DNA of 64,000 bases, taken from positions 1-64,000 of the forward strand of contig NZ_OAOF01000020.1 of the NCBI RefSeq assembly GCF_900205965.1. The letters run 5' to 3'. The stretch's first letter is position 1; every line of letters begins with the position of its first letter. Below are positions 1 to 7,418 of the stretch, one piece after another. A program made the position numbers and the translations under genes. The notes under the pieces were generated by a model. It was given only the letters and a program-made list of their open reading frames with translations, was not told the DNA's origin and made no database searches. This DNA is from Lacrimispora amygdalina. GTDB lineage: Bacteria; Bacillota; Clostridia; Lachnospirales; Lachnospiraceae.

Positions 1-120
1 CTTGGCAGGTAAATGATGTTGCGGCTGGCGAACCTTTCAATGAGTCTTTAGACTCCAGTGCCGGTAACAGGCCCTTATAGGGCCAGAGCAAACCACCGGC
101 TAAGCCGGTGGTTATGATTG
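1..120 (+). mobile_element. Right end of an IS200/IS605-type element with omega-RNA-like hairpins (partial)
   Basis: Three compact hairpins follow one another: GAGTC/GACTC (42-55), GGCCCT/AGGGCC with a TAT loop (70-84), and a perfect 10-bp stem AACCACCGGC/GCCGGTGGTT with a TAA loop (91-113). This order and wording resemble the 3' end of TnpB-carrying IS200/IS605 elements, where the element end doubles as the omega (reRNA) guide scaffold. No transposase is visible because the window starts here. The next bases (from about 121) hold a broken gene, which fits an insertion. The identification is from memory of the family and was not checked by alignment. Direction is assumed + so that the guide would follow the last hairpin. 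Confidence 0.5.
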
Positions 121-130
121 CCTGCCATAA

Positions 131-300
131 GTGGGTTTGGCAATCCTTTATCCGGAATATGCATTTGTGGATATCCTGCAGCCCTGTATCACCTTTACCA
201 AGATTAATACCTTCACTTATTATAAAAATATGACGGACCGCTGATTGAACAAAATACAGAGGAGGGCGTTCTCAGGGAACTTATTAATAGCTTTATATAA
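131..300 (+). pseudogene. Remnant of a 2-oxoacid:acceptor (ferredoxin) oxidoreductase beta subunit
   Basis: In the frame starting at 131 the translation contains YAFVDILQPCITFTKINTF, then a TGA stop at 242. This matches the C-terminal half of TPP-dependent 2-oxoacid:ferredoxin oxidoreductase beta subunits (KorB/PorB type), whose usual wording is a VDILQPC..FN..NTY..YK block. Shifting frame at about 232 gives GPLIEQNTEEGVLRELINSF and a TAA at 298, which resembles the extreme C-terminus of the same family. The stretch normally between the two blocks is missing. So the gene appears cut at its 5' side by the mobile-element end and carries an out-of-frame internal deletion. No start, catalytic core or partner alpha subunit is visible. 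Family assignment is by motif recall only. Confidence 0.55.
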
Positions 301-370
301 AATAAGACAGAGCCGTTGCAAACAGGTGAAAGCCAAAGGCATATATTGTAAATAACCCAATAGTAAATAA

Positions 371-401
371 GAAAGAAAACCGCCGGCAATTAAGCCGGCG
401 G
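371..401 (-). terminator. Rho-independent terminator of ychF
   Basis: On the minus strand an 8-bp perfect stem (CCGCCGGC / GCCGGCGG at 380-387 and 394-401) with a six-base loop is followed by TTTTCTTTCTT. It lies 10 bases past the ychF stop codon. Confidence 0.85.
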
Positions 402-410
402 CCAAATGAT

Positions 411-1508
411 TTATACATTGAAACGGAATAAAATTACATCTCCGTCTTTTACTACATATTCTTTACCTTCTAATCGTACCAGGCCTTTTTCCTTAGCAGC
501 GTTGTAAGTCTTGCAGTCCAGCAGATCCTGATAATGTACGACCTCCGCACGGATAAAGCCACGTTCAAAATCTGTGTGGATCTTTCCTGCTGCCCCCGGT
601 GCTTTTGTTCCTTCTTTTATGGTCCATGCTCTGGTTTCCGTTGGTCCGGCTGTTAAGTAACTGATCAGACCAAGTAAGTGGTAACTGGCAGCGATCAGTT
701 TCTCAAGACCGGATTCGGTAAGTCCTAAGTCTTCCAGAAACATCTTTTTCTCGTCTTCTTCCAGCTCCGCTATTTCCTGCTCAATCTGGGCACAGATAAC
801 AAAAACTTCACTGTTATTTTCTTTTGCAAAGGAACGGACCTTTTCTACATAAGCATTGGAAGCTCCATCATCGGCAAGGTCGTCCTCACAGACGTTAGCA
901 GCAAAGATAACCGGTTTATAAGTAAGGAGATTAAGAGTGGACAAAAATGCGGTCTCATCTTCATCGTCTGTTTCCATACTTCTGGCAAGTTTACCATCTT
1001 CTAAATGTGCTTTGATTTTCTTTAAAATGGTTAATTCCTTTGCAAGGGACTTATCATTCATGGCACCTTTGGCTGTTTTAGAAATTCTGCGGTCCAGGAT
1101 CTCTAAATCAGAAAAGATGAGTTCCAGATCAATGGTCTCAATATCCCGCAGCGGATCTACGCTTCCATCTACGTGAATGACATTGGGGTCTTCAAAGCAG
1201 CGTACCACATGGACGATGGCATCTACCTCGCGGATATTGGAAAGAAACTGGTTTCCCAGACCTTCTCCCTTGGAGGCTCCTTTAACAAGACCTGCGATGT
1301 CTACGAATTCTATGACAGCAGGTGTAATTTTGGCGGAATCATACAATGCAGCCAGCTGTCCTAAACGTACATCCGGAACAGGAACAACTCCTACATTTGG
1401 ATCAATGGTACAGAAAGGATAGTTGGCAGATTCTGCCCCGGCCTTTGTGAGTGAATTAAACAGAGTGCTTTTTCCGACGTTCGGCAAGCCGACAATACCT
1501 AATTTCAT
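411..1508 (-). CDS. ychF: Redox-regulated ATPase YchF (Obg-family)
   Basis: YchF is a ribosome-associated P-loop NTPase of the Obg/TRAFAC class that prefers ATP and is linked to oxidative-stress responses. The 365-residue protein has the P-loop GLPNVGKS at residues 7-14, a DIAGLV G3 motif, the NVCE variant of the base-specificity motif (NxxE, which marks ATP preference in this family), and a C-terminal TGS domain. The ATG at 1508 is chosen over one 33 bases upstream because AGGAAGG sits at proper distance and the family begins MKLGIVGLPNVGKST. It is monocistronic, divergent from lgt, and has its own terminator. Confidence 0.96.
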   Translation of the reverse strand: MKLGIVGLPNVGKSTLFNSLTKAGAESANYPFCTIDPNVGVVPVPDVRLGQLAALYDSAKITPAVIEFVDIAGLVKGASKGEGLGNQFLSNIREVDAIVHVVRCFEDPNVIHVDGSVDPLRDIETIDLELIFSDLEILDRRISKTAKGAMNDKSLAKELTILKKIKAHLEDGKLARSMETDDEDETAFLSTLNLLTYKPVIFAANVCEDDLADDGASNAYVEKVRSFAKENNSEVFVICAQIEQEIAELEEDEKKMFLEDLGLTESGLEKLIAASYHLLGLISYLTAGPTETRAWTIKEGTKAPGAAGKIHTDFERGFIRAEVVHYQDLLDCKTYNAAKEKGLVRLEGKEYVVKDGDVILFRFNV

Positions 1509-1658
1509 ATCAAATACCTTCCTAATATTGTTTATATTCATGGTTGATTTTTATCTACAACTAATATAGAATATCATATTATCCACAAAAATAAAAGAGA
1601 AAAACAAAAAGAACGAAGCCCTTGTCGAAATATAGTTGAATATGTCGGGCGAATATGT

Positions 1659-1687
1659 TTGATTTTTGTGTTTTAGCGGGGTAAAAT
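1659..1687 (+). promoter_or_regulatory. Candidate sigma-A promoter of lgt
   Basis: TTGATT (1659-1664), 17-base spacer, TAAAAT (1682-1687), 27 bases before the lgt start codon. Confidence 0.55.
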
Positions 1688-1714
1688 AAAGAAAACATCG
1701 AAAGGAGAAGACGA

Positions 1715-2593
1715 ATGGCAAATACGGCAGATATTAGTTTTGTGCATTTGGGAATTACCATTGACCATTTGCAAAACAGTATCTCGATATTTGGATTCCG
1801 CATTGCATTTTACGGTATTATCATTGGAATTGGAATCTTAACAGGTCTTTGGGTTGCTGCAGGCGACGCAAAGCGCAGAGGGCAGGACCCGGATATTTAT
1901 CTGGATTTTGCACTGTATGCAATCATTTTTTCTATTATGGGGGCCCGGATCTATTATGTAATTTTTGACTGGGCCAATTATAAGGATGATCTGCTTCAGA
2001 TATTCAATACCAGAGCAGGGGGGCTGGCAATCTACGGTGGCGTCATTGGAGCTGTCATTACCCTTACGGTTTACACCAGAGTGAAGAAACTTTCCTTCTT
2101 TTCTTTGGCGGATACTGGTTGCTTAGGTCTGATAACCGGGCAAATTATAGGAAGATGGGGAAACTTCTTTAATTGCGAGGCGTTTGGCGGATATACAGAC
2201 GGCCTGTTTGCTATGAGAATCAGAAGGGCGCTTGTTAATGAGAATATGATATCTAAGGAGCTGTTAAACCATTTGATTGTAAAAGACGGTGTGGAGTTTA
2301 TTCAGGTACACCCCACGTTTCTTTATGAATCGGTCTGGAATTTATGCGTTCTGATATTTATGCTTTGGTATCGGAAACGAAAAAAATTCGATGGAGAGAT
2401 GCTTCTGATCTACCTGCTGGGCTATGGATTGGGACGAGTATGGATCGAAGGACTCCGTACGGATCAGCTGATCTTTTTTAGTACTGGCATACCGGTGTCT
2501 CAGGCGCTGTCATTGATTTTGGTAGTGATATCTACTCTTGTGCTCTTCTGCAAACACAGACAGATACGAATAAAGAGCAAAGGAGAATCATGA
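1715..2593 (+). CDS. lgt: Prolipoprotein diacylglyceryl transferase
   Basis: Lgt is the membrane enzyme that moves diacylglycerol from phosphatidylglycerol onto the lipobox cysteine of prelipoproteins, the first step of lipoprotein maturation. The 292-residue sequence is polytopic and carries the Lgt signature GRWGNFFN..E.FGG at about residues 146-159 and the conserved RAGGLAIYGG block at 100-109. An AAAGGAG Shine-Dalgarno precedes the ATG. The tiny Spo0E-like gene follows after one base, so the two are probably cotranscribed. It would serve the lipoprotein encoded at 52132. Confidence 0.96.
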   Translation: MANTADISFVHLGITIDHLQNSISIFGFRIAFYGIIIGIGILTGLWVAAGDAKRRGQDPDIYLDFALYAIIFSIMGARIYYVIFDWANYKDDLLQIFNTRAGGLAIYGGVIGAVITLTVYTRVKKLSFFSLADTGCLGLITGQIIGRWGNFFNCEAFGGYTDGLFAMRIRRALVNENMISKELLNHLIVKDGVEFIQVHPTFLYESVWNLCVLIFMLWYRKRKKFDGEMLLIYLLGYGLGRVWIEGLRTDQLIFFSTGIPVSQALSLILVVISTLVLFCKHRQIRIKSKGES

Positions 2594-2594
2594 T

Positions 2595-2747
2595 ATGATA
2601 ATGTCAAAAGAAGAGTTAATACAAAATATCGAAGTAGCAAGGGAAAGATTAAATAAAAGCATTGACCACGAAGACGGAGAAGTGATTTATCTTAGAAGTG
2701 TGGAGTTGGATAAATTAATTGAACAATATATTGAAGCAGGGTATTAA
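2595..2747 (+). CDS. Spo0E-like aspartyl-phosphate phosphatase (50 aa)
   Basis: A 50-residue ORF one base after the lgt stop, with AGGAG 9 bases upstream of ATG. Spo0E-family proteins are very small two-helix phosphatases that dephosphorylate the master sporulation regulator Spo0A. Their hallmark is SxxxD in the second helix, here SVELD at residues 35-39, followed by LI.QYI as usual. The first helix (IEVARERLNKSI) and a polar turn also fit the fold. Because such genes are short they are often missed. The target is inferred from the family and the spore-forming context. Confidence 0.75.
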   Translation: MIMSKEELIQNIEVARERLNKSIDHEDGEVIYLRSVELDKLIEQYIEAGY

Positions 2748-2790
2748 AAAATGAAACGAAAGCAATTGTTTTAAACCGAGTGTTTTTGGA

Positions 2791-2828
2791 GAACAGAATG
2801 TGTAGAGATACATATCCTGTTCTTTTTT
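2791..2828 (+). terminator. Terminator after the lgt / Spo0E-like pair
   Basis: GAACAG (2791-2796) pairs with CTGTTC (2817-2822), extended by TGTGTA/TACATA with one wobble, followed by six T. Confidence 0.8.
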
Positions 2829-2986
2829 GGCTTATAGCTTTTAATTCACTCCAATATGTTCGATTCCGGCAGCGAAGTTACTCTTAGATCATACTGTTAC
2901 TATCAGACGGTGGAATGCCCACTGGCAGTCATGAAAAAAGTTACGTCAAAAAGTAGTAAAAATCAGTATAAATATTGTTTGTAATT
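2829..2986. other. Unassigned intergenic stretch
   Basis: No ORF, promoter or convincing structure is seen. Short protein-like bits on the minus strand are stopped at once and are probably chance. Confidence 0.4.
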
Positions 2987-3046
2987 AAAAAAAGGTAATT
3001 GTATAAACACTGCAAAACAGCAGTGTTTGGTGCAATTACCTTTTTT
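2987..3046. terminator. Long symmetric hairpin, probable bidirectional terminator
   Basis: A-run, GGTAATTG (2994-3001), AAACACTGC (3005-3013), loop, GCAGTGTTT (3020-3028), CAATTACC (3033-3040), T-run. The 17 paired positions flanked by A7 and T6 would work in either direction. It insulates the dcw promoter from upstream transcription. Confidence 0.75.
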
Positions 3047-3129
3047 GTCAGTTTATGGAATTTTATGGAAAAACCTCTGCAACCCCAGTAAATAAGCCAA
3101 ATTAAAATAAAAATTATTCTAAATTATCC

Positions 3130-3158
3130 TTGCCTTTTTGAAGTAAATGTACTAGAAT
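3130..3158 (+). promoter_or_regulatory. dcw operon promoter (upstream of mraZ)
   Basis: TTGCCT (3130-3135), 17-base spacer, TAGAAT (3153-3158). The expected start of transcription falls in the first MraZ box. Confidence 0.65.
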
Positions 3159-3166
3159 TAGAGTAC

Positions 3167-3214
3167 AAGTGGTGGAAAGTGGTACGAAGTGGTAGAAAAT
3201 GGTGGGAAAGTGGT
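3167..3214 (+). promoter_or_regulatory. MraZ-box array (operator of the dcw operon)
   Basis: Five direct copies related to AAGTGGT begin at 3167, 3177, 3187, 3197 (AAATGGT) and 3208, so they are spaced 10, 10, 10 and 11 bases and lie on one helix face. MraZ proteins are known to bind arrays of short G-rich direct repeats before mraZ (TGGGN in E. coli, AAAGTGG-like in mollicutes). Placement just downstream of the promoter suits autorepression. Confidence 0.8.
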
Positions 3215-3252
3215 CTGATTTCCCCATGCCGAAGTACAAGCAGGTGATTAGT

Positions 3253-3678
3253 ATGTTCATGGGCGAATACAATCATACGGTCGATGCGAAGGGACGTCTT
3301 ATTGTCCCATCCAAATTCAGAGAACAGCTGGGAGAAGAATTCGTCGTGACGAAGGGATTGGACGGCTGTTTATTTGTGTATGACAATGATGAGTGGAGAG
3401 CCCTGGAGGAAAAACTAAAAAGTCTGCCGTTAACAAACACCAATGCCAGAAAGTTTTCCAGATTTTTTCTGGCAGGAGCAAGTTCCTGTGAAGTGGACAA
3501 GCAGGGAAGGATTCTGCTTCCGGCAGTTTTAAGAGAACATGCCGGAATTGAGAAAGAGGCAGTATTAGTAGGAGTTGGAAGCAGGATTGAAATCTGGAGC
3601 AGGGATGCATGGACAGCAGCCAATACCTATGATGATATGGAAGAAATCGCGGAAGCTATGGAAGGACTAGGTATATGA
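3253..3678 (+). CDS. mraZ: Transcriptional regulator MraZ
   Basis: MraZ is an AbrB/SpoVT-like DNA-binding protein that controls the dcw cluster it heads. The 141-residue protein has two MraZ repeats, each ending in a DxxGR block: DAKGRL near residue 11 and DKQGRI near residue 83. The start at 3253 (MFMGEYNHT) is preferred to a GTG/ATG further upstream because the upstream part overlaps the operator repeats, AGGTGA precedes 3253, and the family begins this way. It overlaps rsmH by four bases. Confidence 0.93.
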   Translation: MFMGEYNHTVDAKGRLIVPSKFREQLGEEFVVTKGLDGCLFVYDNDEWRALEEKLKSLPLTNTNARKFSRFFLAGASSCEVDKQGRILLPAVLREHAGIEKEAVLVGVGSRIEIWSRDAWTAANTYDDMEEIAEAMEGLGI

Positions 3679-4613
3679 TGTTTGAACACAAATCAGTGCT
3701 GCTATATGAAACCATTGACAGCCTGAATATGAAACCAGATGGAATTTATGTGGATGGTACCTTAGGAGGAGGCGGACATGCTTTGGAAGTCTGTACACGC
3801 CTTGGGGAGCACGGAAGATTAATCGGGATTGACCAGGACTCGGATGCCATTGCTGCTGCAACACAGCGGCTGAAGGAATACAAAGATAAGGTAACTATAG
3901 TCAGGAGCAATTACGAAAATATACATGGAGTTTTAAACGAACTGGGAATTGAAAAGGTGGATGGAATTTATCTGGATCTGGGAGTGTCCTCTTATCAGCT
4001 GGATGTACCGGAGAGAGGGTTTACCTATCGGGAAGAGGATGCTCCTCTGGATATGAGAATGGACCAGAGAAATCCCCAGACTGCTGCCGATATTGTAAAT
4101 CAATACAGTGAATTTGATTTATACCGGATTATAAGGGATTACGGAGAAGACAAATTTGCAAAGAACATTGCAAAACATATTGTGAAAGCCAGAGAGATCA
4201 AGCCCATTGAAACCACGGGAGAGCTTAATGAGATCATTAAAGGAGCAATTCCTGCTAAGATAAGAGCAGTTGGGGGCCACCCGTCAAAGAGGACCTACCA
4301 GGCTATCAGAATTGAACTGAACCATGAGCTGGATGTATTGAAAAATTCTCTTGATACCATGATCAGTCTGTTAAATCCGGGAGGAAGGCTTTCCGTCATC
4401 ACATTTCATTCTCTGGAAGACCGTATTGTAAAAACAAGATTCAGAGACAATGAAAATCCCTGTATCTGCCCGCCTGGCTTTCCGGTCTGCGTATGTGGAA
4501 GAAAAAGCATGGGGAAGGTTATAACAAGAAAGCCTGTGGTACCCACAGAAGAAGAAATATCTGAAAACAAACGCGCAAAGAGTTCCAAACTCCGTGTGTT
4601 TGAACGAATTTAA
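3675..4613 (+). CDS. rsmH: 16S rRNA (cytosine1402-N4)-methyltransferase RsmH
   Basis: RsmH (MraW) N4-methylates C1402 of 16S rRNA using SAM and tunes decoding at the P site. The protein starts M(M)FEHKSVLL and has the SAM-binding DGTLGGGGH motif (about residues 28-36), the DLGVSS.Q.D block, and the C-terminal ITFHSLEDRIVK motif. A small Cys-rich insert (CICPPGFPVC) near the C-terminus is usual. Either ATG 3675 or 3678 could be the start, and both overlap mraZ, suggesting coupled translation. Confidence 0.95.
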   Translation: MMFEHKSVLLYETIDSLNMKPDGIYVDGTLGGGGHALEVCTRLGEHGRLIGIDQDSDAIAAATQRLKEYKDKVTIVRSNYENIHGVLNELGIEKVDGIYLDLGVSSYQLDVPERGFTYREEDAPLDMRMDQRNPQTAADIVNQYSEFDLYRIIRDYGEDKFAKNIAKHIVKAREIKPIETTGELNEIIKGAIPAKIRAVGGHPSKRTYQAIRIELNHELDVLKNSLDTMISLLNPGGRLSVITFHSLEDRIVKTRFRDNENPCICPPGFPVCVCGRKSMGKVITRKPVVPTEEEISENKRAKSSKLRVFERI

Positions 4614-4629
4614 AAGGGAGGAAATAAGA

Positions 4630-5109
4630 GTGGCTGCAAAAAGAACTGTGCATTCCTATGGGAACTCTGCCTATGTGCAGGGGAATACTGTCCGAAAAAC
4701 CATGCCGGTAAGAAGGCCGGTTTCTACGCCGGATGAAATTCGCCGTCCCGTGCCTCACCAGGTAAGACGGAATCGTGAGAAAGCATTACAGATGGATCTG
4801 CCGTATGTAATAGTGCTGACAATTGCTGCAGTCATTACCCTTTGTTTGTGTGTCAATTACCTGCATTTGCAGTCCTCTATTACGACCAGTATTCATGGAA
4901 TTGAAACTCGGGAAGCACAGTTGGAAAAGTTAAAAACAGAAAATGATGCACTGGAAATGAACATTAAAACTTCCGTTGATCTTGATCATGTGTATAAGGT
5001 TGCTACTGAGGAACTTGGGATGGTCTATGCGAATAAGGATCAGATCCTTCACTATGATAAAACGGAAAGTGAGTATGTAAGGCAGAATGAGGATATTCCG
5101 AAACAATAA
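4630..5109 (+). CDS. ftsL: FtsL-like septum protein
   Basis: A bitopic division protein expected to form the FtsL-DivIC-DivIB complex that activates septal wall synthesis. The 159-residue product has a basic cytoplasmic N-terminus, one membrane segment (about residues 56-77), and an extracellular coiled-coil stretch with E.QLEKLKTEN-type heptads, followed by YKVATEELGM as in FtsL. Sequence conservation in this family is poor, so position between rsmH and the PBP genes is a main argument. The GTG at 4630 is preceded by GGGAGG at 7-8 bases, better than an ATG at 4594 inside rsmH. Confidence 0.8.
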   Translation: MAAKRTVHSYGNSAYVQGNTVRKTMPVRRPVSTPDEIRRPVPHQVRRNREKALQMDLPYVIVLTIAAVITLCLCVNYLHLQSSITTSIHGIETREAQLEKLKTENDALEMNIKTSVDLDHVYKVATEELGMVYANKDQILHYDKTESEYVRQNEDIPKQ

Positions 5110-7345
5110 TAAAATCAGGAACAAAAGAAATAAAGTATTTCCTCGTTATATGCAGGAAAAGCTGGCGATTACGGTTTTGGTAATTACGCTGGCTTTGTTT
5201 GCATTGGTCATGGTTCTGTATAACTTAATGACAAAAAAGAAAGAAGATTTTAATCAGATTGTGCTGTCCCAGCAGGAATATGACAGCAGAGTTATTCCTT
5301 TTAAAAGGGGGGATGTGCTGGATAGAAACGGCACCTATCTGGCAACCAGTGAAAAGGTGTATAACTTAATCCTTGATCCCAGACAGATTATGAGTGATCC
5401 GGATTTATTTCTGGAACCCACCATTAATGCTCTGACGGAATGCTTTGGATACGACCGGACTGAAATCACGAATCTCATTCAGGAAAAAAAGGATAAGCAG
5501 TATATCCGCTATGCAAAACAGCTGACCTACGATGATAAAGATAAATTTGAAAAATACAAAAAAGAGAAATCAGAAGAGCTGAAAAAAGAAAGAAAATCCA
5601 TAAAAGGGATCTGGTTTGAAGACGAATACAAGAGAGTATACCCATACAATTCTCTGGGAAGTAAGATGATCGGATTTGCCAATGGAGACGGTATGGCTGG
5701 AACCGGAGGGATTGAACAGTTTTATAATTCGACTCTGATGGGGGTTAACGGCAGAGAATACGGCTACTTAAATGATGATTCCAATTTAGAACGAGTCATC
5801 AAACCGGCTTCCAACGGCAATACCGTTGTTTCCACCATTGATGTAAACATACAGAAGATTGTGGAAAAATACATTGCAGAGTGGGAACAGCAGACAGGAA
5901 GCAAGACGGTAGGCGTGGTTGTAATGGATCCCAATAATGGGGAAGTCCTTGCCATGGCTGATGACAAGAACTTTGACTTGAATAATCCCCGTGAGCTGCG
6001 TCCCGAATATACGGCAGATGTTTTAAGACAGCTGGGCATAAAGGAAGCTATAGATGATTATAAAAGGAAGAATAAGGATGCCGAGCCTCTGACTCCCGAG
6101 ACGGTTTCAAAGCATTATACCGATGACGAAATCATATCCTTAGGCACCCAGGTAGCGTGGAATCAGACCTGGCGTAACTTTTGTATCAGTGACGGCTATG
6201 AACCTGGCTCCACAGAAAAGATATTTACTGTCTCTGCTGCGTTGGAAGAAGGGGCCATTACAGGCAAAGAGACGTATGAGTGTAATAAATTCCTGGAAGT
6301 AGGCGGGTATAAAATCAATTGTGTCAGCAGATACGGTCATGGACTCATTACCGTAGAAGAAGGACTTATGAAGTCCTGTAACGTGGTCATGATGCGGATT
6401 GCCCAGCAGATGGGGAAAGAGAAATTCTATAAATACCAGAAGATATTTGGATTCGGATCCAAGACCGGTATTGATCTGGCGGGAGAAGCAGATAACAAAA
6501 CACTGGTGTATACTGCTGATAAAGCAGGACCAACGGACCTGGCGACCAACTCCTTTGGACAAAACTTTAAGTGTACCATGATTCAGATGGCTGCAGCTTA
6601 CAGCTCCGTTATAAACGGCGGCTCCTATTATGAGCCCCATGTAGTGAAGCAGATTTTAAATGAACGGGGTTCTGTTATGAAAAAGGTGGACCCGGTTCTG
6701 GTGAGAGAGACAGTTTCTGAATCAACCACAAAGTTTATTAATGAAGCACTGTTTAAAACGGTCAATGCACCAGGAGGAACAGGGGGCGCTGCCAGGATAA
6801 CCGGATATAAGGTGGCCGGTAAAACTGGAACTGCGGAGAAGATTCCCCGTGATAAAACAAATTATGTAGTATCCTTCTGCGGCTATGCTCCTTCGGATAA
6901 TCCTCAGGTTCTGGTTTATGTGGTTGTGGATGAACCTCATGTTGAGGACCAGCCTCACAGTACCTACGCCAGCCAGATTTTCCAGAAAATCATGACAGAG
7001 ATTCTTCCTTATATAAATGTATTTCCGGATACAGATGAGGCAGGAACGCTTTCTTCGGAGGATGCAGCAACGCTTCCGCAGCAGGAAGGCATTACCAGTG
7101 AAACCCAGGAAACATCTGGGGGTGAAGAGCCTGCAAATGAAACATCAGCGCAAGAGCCTGAAAAGGTGGTTCCTACCATGGAAAATGGAGAACCGGTACC
7201 AGAAGAATACTTAAATCCGGATGAAGAATATGTGAACCGTCAGGAGGACAGCGAAGGTAAGGATCTGCCGGAAGCACTTCCGGGCAATGAAGGTGATACT
7301 TCCGAAGATACTGAGAGTGCAGAGGAAACACAGACTTCAGAATGA
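5087..7345 (+). CDS. Class B penicillin-binding protein (FtsI/PBP2B type) with acidic tail
   Basis: A septal peptidoglycan transpeptidase. The 752-residue protein has an N-terminal membrane anchor (about 25-48), a PBP dimerisation domain starting with RGDVLDRNG, and a transpeptidase domain with STEK (active serine 375), SCN (430-432) and KTGT (579-582). From about 655 to the end is an Asp/Glu-rich, probably disordered extracellular tail, unusual for FtsI. A charged insertion (about 300-350) precedes the SxxK motif. It overlaps ftsL by 23 bases. With the second PBP downstream, this one is more likely the vegetative FtsI, but that is inference. Confidence 0.9.
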   Translation: MRIFRNNNKIRNKRNKVFPRYMQEKLAITVLVITLALFALVMVLYNLMTKKKEDFNQIVLSQQEYDSRVIPFKRGDVLDRNGTYLATSEKVYNLILDPRQIMSDPDLFLEPTINALTECFGYDRTEITNLIQEKKDKQYIRYAKQLTYDDKDKFEKYKKEKSEELKKERKSIKGIWFEDEYKRVYPYNSLGSKMIGFANGDGMAGTGGIEQFYNSTLMGVNGREYGYLNDDSNLERVIKPASNGNTVVSTIDVNIQKIVEKYIAEWEQQTGSKTVGVVVMDPNNGEVLAMADDKNFDLNNPRELRPEYTADVLRQLGIKEAIDDYKRKNKDAEPLTPETVSKHYTDDEIISLGTQVAWNQTWRNFCISDGYEPGSTEKIFTVSAALEEGAITGKETYECNKFLEVGGYKINCVSRYGHGLITVEEGLMKSCNVVMMRIAQQMGKEKFYKYQKIFGFGSKTGIDLAGEADNKTLVYTADKAGPTDLATNSFGQNFKCTMIQMAAAYSSVINGGSYYEPHVVKQILNERGSVMKKVDPVLVRETVSESTTKFINEALFKTVNAPGGTGGAARITGYKVAGKTGTAEKIPRDKTNYVVSFCGYAPSDNPQVLVYVVVDEPHVEDQPHSTYASQIFQKIMTEILPYINVFPDTDEAGTLSSEDAATLPQQEGITSETQETSGGEEPANETSAQEPEKVVPTMENGEPVPEEYLNPDEEYVNRQEDSEGKDLPEALPGNEGDTSEDTESAEETQTSE

Positions 7346-7418
7346 ACTTTAACGGAAAGAGATTCATAAAAAAAAGCGGATTTCATATACTGTAACAATG
7401 ATGACGATGGAGCAGCTT

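Noticed and set aside
3199..3252. Longer MraZ start at 3199
   Set aside because: It overlaps the operator repeats, lacks a ribosome site and adds residues absent from the family.
6140..6640. 166-codon minus-strand ORF opposite the first PBP gene
   Set aside because: Shadow ORF with implausible composition inside a clearly coding region.
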